From Cornus controversa (taxonomy: Eukaryota > Streptophyta > Magnoliopsida > Cornales > Cornaceae): a stretch of DNA of 64,000 bases. Below the pieces are notes generated by a model that made no database searches, was not told where the DNA came from, and saw only the letters and a list, made by a program, of their open reading frames with translations. The translations under genes were made by a program, and so were the position numbers. Numbering within the stretch: position 1 is the stretch's first letter; the number at the start of each line of letters is the position of its first letter. Positions 36,203 through 47,653 of this stretch are shown here, piece after piece. Location: contig CM048849.1 in the NCBI GenBank assembly GCA_026545225.1, forward strand, positions 14,391,541-14,455,540. Direction: 5' to 3'.

Positions 36203-39200
36203 TGTAATGTCTGAAAGGACAAAACATAATGGCCTGAATCAGGCAACACACTAGCATGAAAACTGGAACTGAAGGTGGAACTGGTGGAGGGTCCCTAAAG
36301 TAGTAGAGGCTGTCGCGCTCATATCCCCTGAAATACCCCCAGAAAATTTCACGCATGAGGTGGCCAGTCTCATACATAAAACCTGGGAGATACATACAAC
36401 TGGTAGCAACAAGCATAGAATACAGAAGATAGACTAAAATAAATTCTAAAAGCTGAACAGAAAATTCCACTGAATTGAAATAACCGATAAATAAATCGTT
36501 ATATGCCTGGTAATACAATTTGGAAGTCCCGTAACGTAAGGACCCCTTAACCAGAATAAACACAAGTTTAAGACTCTAATTTAAAACCAACAACCAAAAC
36601 TTCCAAAAGAGTTCATAGTCTGACCCTTGAATAAGAGTATAGGTTTCTACCCTGTGACCGATGAGAAGAGATGTCTGTCACAACTAATCCTAAAACTCTA
36701 TCCTTGCAGTGGAACCTGTCTGAAACCTGAAATATCAACAAAGTGGGTTAAACCCACGAGCAAGTTCTATCTACTACATCCCAATCAGAGAACCAATATA
36801 CATACCCTCAGTATAAGGGACACAAAAGAAAACAATAGATTTAACATACAAGCTATTCTTATTCCAGTTTCATGTTTTCAAAACAACAGTCATTAATTAT
36901 AATATTCCACCCAAATCCTTATTATGCAAAAGTGATCACATTTCTGAAGTTCAGCAGAAATAAACATAACATGAAATAATATCAAGTTTAAGCAATCCTA
37001 ACATGCCATCATTTAATCTTTTGATACCTTAATAGGTATAGATATATACATACTAGTCATTTCCTATTTAGTTCATGTTTTCATAAATAAAATCATCTTA
37101 TACATTGTTCCAACAAACCCTTATCATCCAACAATGAACACATTCTTTAAGTTCAAAATAAAGAAAACATATGCATACATGTATAGATACCTTATTAGAT
37201 ATGGGCGATCCTGACACGCCAAATAAAATGTATAGATACCTTATTAGGTATGGGCGATCCTGACACGCCAAATAAAATGTATAGATACCTTATTAGGTAT
37301 GGGCGATCCTGACACGCCAAATAAAATGTATAGATACCTTATTAGGTATGGGCGATCCTGACACGCCGGGCAATCCTGACATGCCAAATAAAATGCATAG
37401 ATACCTTATTAGGTATGGGCGATCCTGACACGCCGGGCAATCCTTACATGCCAAATAAAATACATAGATTCTTTATTAGGTATGGACGATCCTGACACGC
37501 TGGGCAATCCTTACATGCCAAAATAAAATGCATAGATACATTCCAATATGTAATATAAAATAACAAGGTGCATTATGATTTAAATTTGCACAAACCGTTA
37601 TTTCAAATCATCCAACATGAAATTATCATCATAAGACAAATCGTTCACAAGTAGACTATAATCAAGTATTTGATGGGCATTTATATCCTTAAAGAAAATT
37701 ACATTCAAGTAAATCAAATAATTCAAACATCCATTAAAGAAGCAATTTCCCAATTCAACCTTCAATGCACCCAAATATATGAGGGAGTCTAAACCTAACT
37801 TTTATCTAGGTTTCTGGGCATATTATACTGCTAAGAACCCTATTAAATCATGCTCGAATTTCCTAGAATTTTTGAGAATTTTAAAAATATTTTTTTCTAG
37901 AAAAAAGAAAGTAAACATAAATTGAGGCATACTTTCACAACCAACACAATCACAAGGGAGACTCATTTTCACATGAAATTTAAAACCCAAGTGCATTTTA
38001 ATCCTATAAAGTTACCTAAATTTTTCTAGAATTTTCTGGAATTTTAAAATATTTTCTAAAAATAAAAGAAGGTGAAAATCCAACTTTTAGACACTTTAAA
38101 AATAAAATGAACAATAAGGAAATATTATTTTGAGTTGAAAATTTAAACCCAAGTGTATTTAACCTCTAGAAAGTTACAGTAAAAATATCTGAATTTTTGG
38201 AAATTTCTAAATATTTTCTAAAATTAAAGACGCTGAAAAACTCAGTTTTTAGACACTTTAAAAATTAATTTAAAGACAATGGTAAATCATTTCGACATGA
38301 AATTTAAACCCCAAGCTCCCTAAGCTCCCAGTAAGTTGACATAAAATTTTGGGAACTTTTAGATTTATAAAAGTATTTTTAAAAAATGATTTTCCGAATT
38401 TTCAAGTTTTTCCAAAAATTTCAAAAATTCAAAACAAATAATAAAATAACTCGGAATGGGCCCATATCGGACCCAGAGGTGGGCCCCCGCGAGTGGGGCC
38501 CGAAAACAATTTTCCTGCCACCGGCGCATGTGGCACGCGCCCCCACGCGCCGACGGACGCATGGCCCCCTTTCTTTTTTTTTTTTTTCTTTCTTCTTCCC
38601 CACCTGAAGCTTCATCGGCCAACAATGGAGGCCGAGCTTTCCGATCACTTTCCGATCACTTCTGAGCACCGAATCGTGCATATGAATATACCATTGAACT
38701 CGTATCGATCTAAGCTACGTATTGGTACCAAAATCATCCCCTCTCGCGGACTAAGTCAAAAACGCCCAATTTCAAGTTTCGAAAATCTAAAATTTTAAAC
38801 TAAATTTTCCGTCAATCTACCCAACGGTTCATAACGAAACTTTCAAGGATTGTTCTAGGAAGTAAGATCTACCTATTGATCAGAACAAAATCCCTCAAAA
38901 ATGATAAACACAGTAGACCCAAATTTCATGTTCGTATATATATACATCCGCCTATACAATCATATATACATGTATATACATATGCAAAAATACCCTAAAA
39001 CAGTACCAAAACTCCAAAATCCTAATGTTTAATTCACAGAATTATTCTTAGCATGCAAAATCATTAATTTCATAATTAAATGCATACAAATTTCTAGCAA
39101 CATGTCTATACAATTAGCATAATTAATTCTCACAAAATTTATCAACAGAAAAAAAAAAAAAACAATTATATACAAATTTTCAAAATAAACACAATCCTCA

Positions 39201-39807
39201 AACCTAGACTATGTATACGGATTCAAAGGGGGAAGAGAAGAATCAAACTTGCCTCTTTGACGATTCAAACACTCGTTTACCCGAACTCCTTCTCTCTTTC
39301 GTTTACTCTCCTGATTTTTGTGCGTAATGCAAACGGCAGAAACCCTAGTTTCTTATTATCTTTTGTCCTAATCATTTTATTCTATTATTATTATTATTTT
39401 TTCTAAAAACTAAATAACTAAAAATAATAATAATAATAACCATAATAATATAACTATAACCATGGCCCAACAACTTAAGCATATCCTTAGCCCAACCATT
39501 CCAGCCCAGATTCCTCCCTAGCCCAATCCAAAGCATTTAAAATATTTAAATCAAATAATACACAATCAATAAACAATTCATATAAATTGATAAAAATAAA
39601 AATAGAGCAATTCACATGAAATGAAAGAATTTATAAAGACAACCAATTCACATAAAATAATAATTGTATAAAGACCTAACAATTCACATGAAATGATAAA
39701 ATGCATATAAAGGCATTCCACATGAATTGAAAAATAATAATAATAATAATATAAAGAAATTTAAATTCTTTAAAATAATAGACGTCCAAATTTTTCGGGG
39801 TATTACA
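36203..39807 (-). repeat. Chromovirus-type LTR, about 3.6 kb, probably solo
   Basis: The minus strand starts TGTAATACCCCG at 39807 and ends ...CATTACA at 36203. The first 370 bp match the LTR at 8514-8900. A copia protease frame is cut exactly at 39808, marking an insertion boundary. The left and right 5-mers (acaac, tcccc) do not match, so either the left end is wrong or the insert rearranged. It contains the minisatellite at 37181-37550. Confidence 0.6.
37181..37550. repeat. Minisatellite with 49-bp and 67-bp units
   Basis: Units start at 37181, 37230, 37279, 37328, 37395, 37462 and 37530. The first three are 49 bp. The next are 67-68 bp because an 18-bp piece (cgggcaatcctgacatgc) was added to the unit and then amplified with it. 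Each has TTATTAGGTATGGGCGATCC or a variant. Confidence 0.95.
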
Positions 39808-41120
39808 TCCCCTGCCAAAAATCCTCCTTGTACGTAGGTCCTGAAGATAACACAAATCAGACAAGAAAACAACAGCACAGTTAAGACTGCTTGCTAAACG
39901 GTTAACAAATAACAATTTTATAGCAAGATTAGGCACAAGTAAAACTGAGTATAAAGTAATGTCTCCAGAGAAGCGTATATCGCCTTTGTTGAGAATGGGA
40001 GTAGAAGTCCCATCAACAAGGTGAACCTGTTTATGGAAGGGTTGGGCAGGTGAAATAAATAGATCTTTCTCACCTGTCATGTGGTTATTAGCACCAGAAT
40101 CCAGAACCCAAGTAGGAGTGTTAGTTGTGCGAACATGATATGTTCGAGGAATACCCAAGGAAGATGCAGTCACAGCAGTAGGTTCGCTAGTAGAGCCTGA
40201 AGATTACCCAACAAATGAAGACTTTGATCCATCTTTGAACAAACCACCTGCTCAATCCGAGCATTCAGATCATCAAGAACAGAATAATCAGTTGGACCTT
40301 GAGCAACAACAGCAACACGGGCTTTACCCTTCTTATTCCTCAACTCTGGATAAAACTTCCAGCAGGTGGACTTTACATGCCCCTCTCATCCACAATGCTC
40401 ACAAACCATCTTCTTCTTCTCAAGATGTTTGCCCTAGATGAAGTAAAAGAAGAATATGAAAAATGATTCCCTGTATTGGCTACAAAGGCCATCTGATCAG
40501 CTGCAAAAGAAGTCTCAGAAACCACTACAGATGAGGATGTAAGCTTGAGGCGCCGCTCATGCTTCTCAACCAATGCATACACTTCATCTAATGGAGGAAG
40601 GGGTGAAGTGTTCAAAATCTGTGTCCAAGAAAGTTCAAAATCAGCACGCAAACCCATCAAGAACTGGTACACCTTCTGCTTTTCTTCTCAAGTTTCAAAA
40701 GGATGTTGTAGCCTACGAGGGAAGACCCTCTATATTAGCCAAGGAACGATACGAAGCATACTCCTCCCATCTCTGAGTCAGATAACTATAATAAGTCAAC
40801 ACAGAATCAGTGCCTTGAAGCGCATGCGAGTTCTCCTTATATAGTTCAAATACTCGAACTTCATTGTGTGAATGAGAGTACATAGCAGACATAGCCTTCC
40901 ACAGGCTAGGAACCGACTCATGATACTAAAAAATCTCATAGACTCTCGGTTCCATAGAATTCAACATCCATCCGAGAATAGTATAGTTGTCCACAAACCA
41001 CTGATTTAAGGTTGGATCAGTTTCCTTTGGTGTTGGAACATCCCAAGGATCCATCAATCTTTCCTTTGATGCCACATAACAAACGAAATGATCTAGCCCA
41101 TGATGAAAAATTTCGGCCAT
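39808..41120 (-). pseudogene. Copia gag-protease relic
   Basis: Gag is at 41120-40926 (FVCYVASKERLMDPW, later LGWMLNSMEPRVYE) and 40672-40373 (MYQFLMGLRADFELSWTQIL). The protease is at about 40120-39815 with WVLDSGANNHMTG and CYLQDLRTRRIFGRG, where the frame is cut by the LTR at 39807. Stops and frame changes lie between the pieces. Integrase and RT are missing. Confidence 0.8.
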
Positions 41121-41840
41121 TGAGTAATTGTGCTGTAACTTTTTATGAGGGTGAATGATTTGAGCTCATCAAATCAAATGATGTGCTCTTTACTTAAACA
41201 ATTTTTTTTTCAGACATTACTCACCAAATCAACAATGATAAATAAACAATTACGAACTAATAAAACAACTAAATTAGCCCACAAATAGAATAATAAATAG
41301 GATAGCCAAATCAGCTCACAAAAGCTACCAATTAGCTACCAAAAAATAAATGGAGCAACAACGAATAAATCTCTAGATCACAAGAGATGAAAAGGGATGA
41401 AGAATACCTTCAATTGCATACAAAACAATGAAGAAAACGCCTTTAAATACCCTGTAAACAGCCACTGCTCCGAACGATTAAAAATTTTGTATCAACAATC
41501 TACGACATCATAGGTAGACAATAAGAGTCCCTTTATTCAAGGGAAATCAGTCCAAAAATTGAAAAAAAAAAGTTCCAAAAATCTGCCCTAAAACAACTTT
41601 ATTGTTGAAAAAGCCCTAGAAGGGAAAAGGAGTTGTGCACCCTTAAGGGGCCCACACCAAGGGTTGAGCACCTTAGGGTTTGGTCACCTAGGGTGTGCGA
41701 GCTAAGTGGTGGTGTCGGATTGGGTGGCAATGGTGAGGTTTTCTAGTGTTTGCGATAAAAGGCAGAGAGAGAGAGAGATGTCAACGAGCAAGAGAAAGAG
41801 AGGGGTTTTAGCGTGGTCCTACTCTGATACCAACTAGAAT

Positions 41841-42008
41841 TGTGTAATTGTAACCTATGTCAATTCCAAACAAAGGTCATGTATTTATATTAATGAGAAA
41901 AATCACCGGGAAGACCAAATGACCCTTAATGGTCAATTCCATCAATTAAGACATAAAAAAGGCATAATAAAGTGCAGAAATAAAGAAAAAAATGATGACA
42001 TTCCAACA
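41841..42008 (-). repeat. Short 5' LTR of the minus-strand copia (168 bp)
   Basis: The minus strand runs TGTTGGAATG...ATTACACA. Eight bases later comes TGGTATCAGAGT (41832-41821), an initiator-Met-type PBS, so it belongs to the gag-protease relic at 39808-41120. Leader sequence with an AG-rich microsatellite (41765-41780) lies between. Confidence 0.6.
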
Positions 42009-42170
42009 ATCTGTGAGGCAAATTGGTCGATTTAGTGGCCTCAAATTCGTGTTTCAGCCGTGGTTTATGGTTTCCAACTTGAACTACATTCAATCTTTAT
42101 TTATACCTTCATACATATGTAATGTTCAGTGCTCTTCCTAATTCCTAATTTACTGATCTAGAATTTTATA

Positions 42171-42486
42171 TCTATAAATATACATAGTGGGTTATGTAGA
42201 TGTATACATCTATTTATACAACTATACATGTATGAATACACACATATATATGCATGGAATTGTATATAATTTAAATCCAAAATTCACAATTATACTTAAT
42301 ACAGTTCTTCACTGTTATTAAGAATCCAACAATTTCCTATATGATTGTACAGACGAATTATACCGTTCAAAATTATAGAATTCATAGATATGTGTCATTA
42401 TATTTCTATTACAAATTGTGGAAATCCGTGATTCTCTGCCTAATTCCTAGGAATTAATTGTTGATTCTTTGCCTGATTCCTATGAA
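42171..42486. repeat. Displaced 316-bp duplicate of flank plus copia LTR start
   Basis: Nearly identical (about five differences by eye) to 52201-52516. It contains 246 bp of flank and the first 70 bp of the copia LTR that is complete at 52447. The two copies bracket Athila-B in direct orientation. Its right edge shares TATGAA with the pol fragment that follows. Confidence 0.9.
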
Positions 42487-43145
42487 AGTCCGTTTGAACA
42501 TCTTCAATGCTTCCCACCACACATCCGATGACGAAAGTGAGTGCTTTTGTGTCGATGTTGTGGAAGACCTTGTTCAAGAAGCACTTCCTTCTATTCTTTC
42601 CAAGGATCCTTTAGAGGCATGCCTAAATCACTTCAACTGTGATGATTTTGACATTGAGCAAGCCATATGTGAAGTCAATTCCATGCTCGATGTTAATACT
42701 GTCATGGATTTGCCTAAATGGAGAGTTCCGAGAGAACCCTTGCCCCCTTTGTCCAAAACTTCCCAAACTCCTTCTTTAATTTCCCCACCACAACTTGAGC
42801 TTAAGCCCCTACCGGCTACACTCAAGTATGTTTTCTTGGGCGCAAATGAGACCCTTCCAGTCATTATCGCTTCCAATCTCATAAATGACCAAGAGTTGGA
42901 ACTCATAAAGGTGCTCAAAGAGCACAAAGAAGCAATAGGCTGGAGTGTGGCAGATCTCAAGGGAATAGATCCTTCTATTTGTATGCACCGCATACACTTG
43001 GAAGAGGATGCTAAGACCTCAAGGGAGGCACAACGTCGATTAAATCCAAATATGAAGGACGTTGTCATGAAGGAGGTGGTGAAGTTACTAGATGCGGGAA
43101 TCATATACCCCATCTCTGATAGCAAGTGGGTTAGTCCCACTCAAG
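42481..43145 (+). pseudogene. Inverted Athila pol fragment (protease end to RT start)
   Basis: Plus-strand open frame homologous to residues about 803-1023 of the Athila-A polyprotein, in the opposite orientation to Athila-B. In the part shared with Athila-B it carries the same variants ([16 protein letters not shown]), whereas Athila-A has ST and HDD, so its source was a B-like, non-deleted copy. It runs without interruption into antisense LTR sequence after TCAAG (43141-43145). Confidence 0.92.
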
Positions 43146-43558
43146 AAGGCCCCCAAAAGTCTTGTTCAAGTCAGACAATCCCCCTAAGTCGTGCAAAACG
43201 GGGGATTTTGTTGCAAGTGGGAGAGCAGGTGAGCAAGTGGCCAAGTGGGCTCTGCAGCATCTCGATTGATCGAGATTGAATCTCGATTGATCGAGATTTC
43301 GATCAATCGAAATGAGATCTCGATCAATCGAGATTTCGATTAATCGAGATCAACATCTCGATTGATCGAGATGCCTTGGGCTGCATTTTCTGATTTCTTC
43401 TCTTGACTGCAGAAAGCTTCCAACTTTGCTCCATTTACTCCAATACCTGCAAAACATCAAAAACATAAAAATACCGTAAACATATCTCGGTAAACCCAAA
43501 AATAGAACTAACGTATGTAAGAAAGAGGGTTCAAATGCATAGAATTGAACACTTATCA
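43141..43558 (-). repeat. Truncated 3' LTR of Athila-B
   Basis: Only the first 418 bp of the LTR (minus sense) are present. It ends just before the TATA/(TA)n tract and is joined to the inverted pol fragment. The palindrome array is retained (43258-43374). Confidence 0.9.
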
Positions 43559-43571
43559 CACCCCCAAACTT
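43559..43571 (-). other. Polypurine tract of Athila-B
   Basis: AAGTTTGGGGGTG directly abuts the LTR start TGATAAGTG, the expected plus-strand priming site. Confidence 0.85.
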
Positions 43572-45215
43572 ACATATTGCTAGTCCCTTAGCAATACAAT
43601 ATTACAAAAATGAAATCCACTATCTTATACAAAAGTTTAATCATGCTCAGTCATCAACTAGATATAGGGCGATCATCCGTTCATTTCACATTTGGCAAAT
43701 GCAACAAGTATTACAGAACTATGTGGTTATTAGCAAAAATGGACTTTCACAAGCTATAAATGAACGACAGTCCCCACATAATGGCCAGCCCGAACAAATA
43801 TAACAATTCCAACCCCAAAATCCTCTTTGAAAAGTGAACATGCATTCCAACGTGTGGCTTTTGTCATATTTGGAGAAGAAAACGAACAAATCTATTTTTA
43901 AGAGAAAAACTCATTGAAAATGCTCGACACGGTTGTTCATTTTCACAAAACATTCATGATTGCTCATGTGCGGATGACCGTGCAATGCTTAGCTCTTTTT
44001 GCTTTCTTGCAAGCCCATGTAGCGGCGTTGGGCCAATGACTCCCAAACCAATTGATTTTAGGGCATTAGGTGAAGAAGCACCCCTCGGACTTAATGACCG
44101 AGCTTACAAGGCGATGAGCGTAAGCAAGCCACCCGCTTATTATTGCTCAACCTTACACACTTTTACGCGAATATTCCCTGCTTTGAGGCATAGAAATCCG
44201 GTTTATTGAGTGAGAAGGCTTATTGCATATTTTTCTCTTTTTATTTCTTTTTTTTTTACAACAACCGGAAGAACTTATTCTTTAAGTTGTTCAGATAAAA
44301 ACAGAAATTTTTAAAAATTCTCCCTCAGACTTATACCTCACAATTTAAAATGCATGTGTGCGAATTTGTGCGGTTAAGGACAAATTTAGGGCGAGAATTG
44401 TACGTGCTCGAATTTAAACAAAAATGTAGACCGTTCTAGCCTACTATAAAGCTTGCAAAAGTGCGGGTATTTACAATGTTAAAGTTCTTAACTACCTGCT
44501 GCATTTACCTCGGACATTTATTCGAATGACTTCCTTTAAAAAGCAAGACATCATGGCAAGCATGCAAAAATATCAAGAAGAAAAAAAAACTGCTCTACAA
44601 TGACACTCAAAATAATGACCGAACATTGCAAATAAGGAAAACCTACACAGAACACCAACTGGATACCACGAGCATTAAAAGGAACAAAAAGTAGATAAAT
44701 AGAACATAATGAATAATTATGCACAAACAGACAATGCCAATATCACTGTATATCTAAGGGTCTGAACTAGTGTTTCCCAATGGTCTAAGAGGTCTATGCG
44801 ACAAGATATTGACTATCCAGGCACGCTAACGTATAGCATGCAAAGGGGCTGCCTTTCTTTATTACCGCCATACTGTGTTGAAGCAATCTCAACAGTATTG
44901 GGAATTGAAACCAGGCGGTAATAAACGGAAATCATCAACTGAATCGCATATAACAATTAGACAAGTGGTACTACATACATAGTCAAAGTATAGAGAACAG
45001 ATATATTGACAGAAAGCAAAAATAAAGACAGTAAAGATAACACATGGTATAAAAGAAAATATAAATGTATTCCATATAGATGAAAATGAGTTTGAGTACA
45101 AAGTGTACATGTAGGTGGAATACTCAGAAAGAAACTAAACATGGCCAACATGGCCTATCAAAAATAAAGAAAGAAAAATACAGAAAGCAAAGCATAAAAG
45201 ATGAAAAAAATGCAG
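43572..45215 (-). other. Athila-B 3' untranslated region
   Basis: No significant frame. The region lies between the third ORF and the polypurine tract, which is usual for Athila elements. A/T-rich with poly(T) at 44249-44259. Confidence 0.6.
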
Positions 45216-46439
45216 CTACTCGAGGGCGGGTGGTGGTGGTGGAGGCTCGGTGGGAGTAGAAGTGGAGGTGGAGGCTCGACCAGCGAACAGGAACTGCAGG
45301 TCCTGCCGGAAGGCTCGAAACTCGTCTAAGATCGCTCTCTGACCCTGTGCCAGAGAAGAAATGTCCGTCCGAATGCCTGCCAGCTGACTCTGCGTCACCT
45401 AGACGTGCTCGTCAAAACCCTACTGGAGCCGCTCTACATCAGCCGCCAGGCAGGAATAGCCCGTCGCTAAGATATCATGCCGCTCTGCAGCGACATCCAT
45501 CTCCTCCTCCTCCATCTCCTCGTCCTCTAACTCAGCCCCTGCAGGCTCTCCCTCATCCGTCTCCACCGGGGCATCCATATCTACATCGTCTGGTGGATCA
45601 CCCTGGTGGTCCTGTCGCTCTAAGTGTCGCCTCACCCGCTCCCACTGAGTAGATGTGAAGCGGGTGGGCGGTGCCAACTGAATGTCAGTACGACTGACCG
45701 GTATACTGGCACTGTTGAGAAAAGCGGCGATCAGGAAAGGAAAGGGAAGCCGCCAACTCGCTGCTCTCCGCATCCTCTTGTTCACGAGGCCGTCCCAGAC
45801 CTTGAACATCTGCCCCTAGATCAGCGATGGAATCGAAACCCAAGTGCCCGTGTGGAAGGCATAGAGGCAACGGAGGAGGTCGCCCCTGCGCTCTGCCACG
45901 TGCTGCAGCGGACACGCGTTCTTGAGGAGAACGGTGTCCAAGAACCAAAATCTGCTCGGGCACATCGATTTGGACGTGCAGTTGTGACTGGGCGTGGTAA
46001 ACGCCCCGCCACACATGTCCATCACGATCGAGAACAGCGTCGTGTCTGCTGGGAGTGCGGCCCTGTAAAGTGGCTGACCGTCTGGGCCAAGCATGTCTGT
46101 CGGCTGCTGGTGAGGGATGCCGAGCATCTGAGCAATCCGGCTCGGCGTAATCGTGATCATGACAGTGGCCACGACCGTCTCTAGTGTATCTGGCACGGTG
46201 TAGGAGTAGGTCATGTGATCGTAAAAGACCTGCACTAGGCGCTCGTGTGCCACGTCGGTGGGAGGCACACATAGCCGGTCGAGGCGACACCTCCTGAGCT
46301 CGGCAACCGTCCACGCGGTGTCGGGACGCCTCTCGAACTCGGCTAAGTCAAAGATCTGCTCTGGGTGGAACTTCCGAGACCGGAAGGCTCGCCCGGGCAC
46401 GTCGCGAACAGAACCGGCGGCGTTCTTCACCCTCGCCAT
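45216..46439 (-). pseudogene. Athila third ORF (PF20167-like plant transposon protein), three amber stops
   Basis: One frame of about 408 codons begins ATGGCG at 46439 (MARVKNAAGSV) and ends at 45216. The N-terminal part (FRSRKFHPEQIFDLAEF, ERLVQVFYDH, TITPSRIAQMLGIP) resembles the plant-specific domain seen in many gypsy-associated proteins. I see no signal peptide or membrane segment, so it is not a typical env. An acidic Glu/Asp-rich stretch and a heptad-like C-terminus ending in a poly-Pro tail follow. The frame stays open except for three TAG codons (about 45815-45813, 45419-45417, 45401-45399). The segment is clearly G+C-richer than gag-pol. It occupies the place of the Athila env-like gene, and its role is unknown. 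Confidence 0.75.
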
Positions 46440-46453
46440 AGTCTCGGAACAGT

Positions 46454-46842
46454 CTGCACTTGATTCCAAAAATTACGTAAATAAAAGATAAATAAGAAGA
46501 AAGCTAAACTACGAATAAACTAAAAGAATAAAAATAAAAATGAAGTCCTAGTCCATGGTACTGACAAGAATGCAAAAAAAAATCGCTCTCAAAGAGGCAA
46601 TGCGAACGGATGCAACCGAAACAAAGGTGCCGCGGTTACACACCGTACACTAAGCTTTTGAAACAAAAAGAAAGCCAAATCTCACTCCTACATGAATTCC
46701 TAACCCCCTGAAACCCACAAAATCCTATCACAGATATCGCAATCGCACCCACCCACCCCAACATCATCTACCATGTTTATTACGCCGTAAAACTATCAAG
46801 AATGGTGAGTGAGTATGCAAAATGCAGCCATGCATCACTTAC
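46454..46842 (-). other. Predicted intron in the leader of the third ORF (389 bp)
   Basis: Donor GAG|GTAAGT (GT at 46842-46841) and acceptor GTGCAG| (AG at 46455-46454), preceded by a U-rich stretch. Fourteen bases after the acceptor comes ATGGCG. The donor is conserved in Athila-A. Confidence 0.55.
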
Positions 46843-47062
46843 CTCGAGAGGAAGAAGATGAACGGCTCAACCGAAGAAGATCCACTCGCAGCCGCGAAGA
46901 GAAGATCGCGCAAGCTCTAGCGGCGGCTTCGGACTGCGTCGGATGGCGGTGGATGATCGGGAATGGTAGATCGAGTGCTCGGGAGTGCTTGGAGAAGGCT
47001 TGGATCGCACGGAGGAAGAGAAGAATTCGGATGGTCTTTTAAAATGGGAGGGAAGCCCAACG

Positions 47063-47088
47063 GTTTAAATAGACTTTCGGCTCACGTG
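47063..47088 (-). promoter_or_regulatory. Candidate internal promoter of Athila-B (CACGTG + TATA)
   Basis: CACGTG (47088-47083) and CTATTTAAA (47072-47064) precede a leader of about 200 nt (to 46843) that contains no ATG. The arrangement matches 574-599 in Athila-A. Confidence 0.5.
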
Positions 47089-47103
47089 CAGGCCCCGCGT
47101 GCA

Positions 47104-47484
47104 TCTCGATTGATCGAGATGTGCATTTCGATCAATCGAGATTTCGATTGATCGAAATCTCACTTCGATCAATCGAAATCAGCTTCGATCGATCGAGATT
47201 GTCTCTTCGATCAATCGAAAATTCCTTCACTGAATCACACTTTTACTTCGATCAATCGAACATTTAATTCATTCAATCGAAATTTTATTTCGATCAATCG
47301 AAATCCCATTTCGATCAATCGAAATTTTTGATCGATCGAAGACCTATCGAAGTGCAATCGAAGAATACTGCCTCTCGGGACTTTGGACTTGGCAAATCTC
47401 TGCAATTTTTCGATCAATCGAGATTGAAATCTCGATCAATCGAAATCTCAATTGATCGAGATCCTGGTTTCGATCAATCGAGAT
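47104..47484. repeat. Internal palindrome array of Athila-B
   Basis: About a dozen intact or decayed TCGATCAATCGA units, a mix of TTTCGA...TCGAAA and TCTCGA...TCGAGA forms, homologous to 617-992. Confidence 0.85.
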
Positions 47485-47653
47485 GCTAAAAAATAGTCAG
47501 CTTGAGTTAAGCTTCAGGGACTTGGATATTTGGGAATTAGATACTACATTGCTTAGATACAAACCTACTTTGGATTAAAGGGACATCATGGAAGCATGAT
47601 AGCTACCATGGCTTCGCCACCTTACACGTCTATGGCGCAACGTCCGGATCGGC

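Noticed and set aside
38365-38798. Overlapping frames on both strands of about 70-100 codons
   Set aside because: They fall in the G+C-rich R/U5 part of a chromovirus-type LTR with poly(T); no domain and no partner copy conserved at protein level.
42481-43279. 273-codon plus-strand frame as a functional fusion protein
   Set aside because: It is an inverted pol fragment running by chance into antisense LTR and palindrome sequence; no start context or conserved function.
45216-46439. Calling the third ORF an envelope gene
   Set aside because: No signal peptide, membrane span or glycosylation-rich ectodomain is visible; the N-terminal segments fit the PF20167-like domain better.
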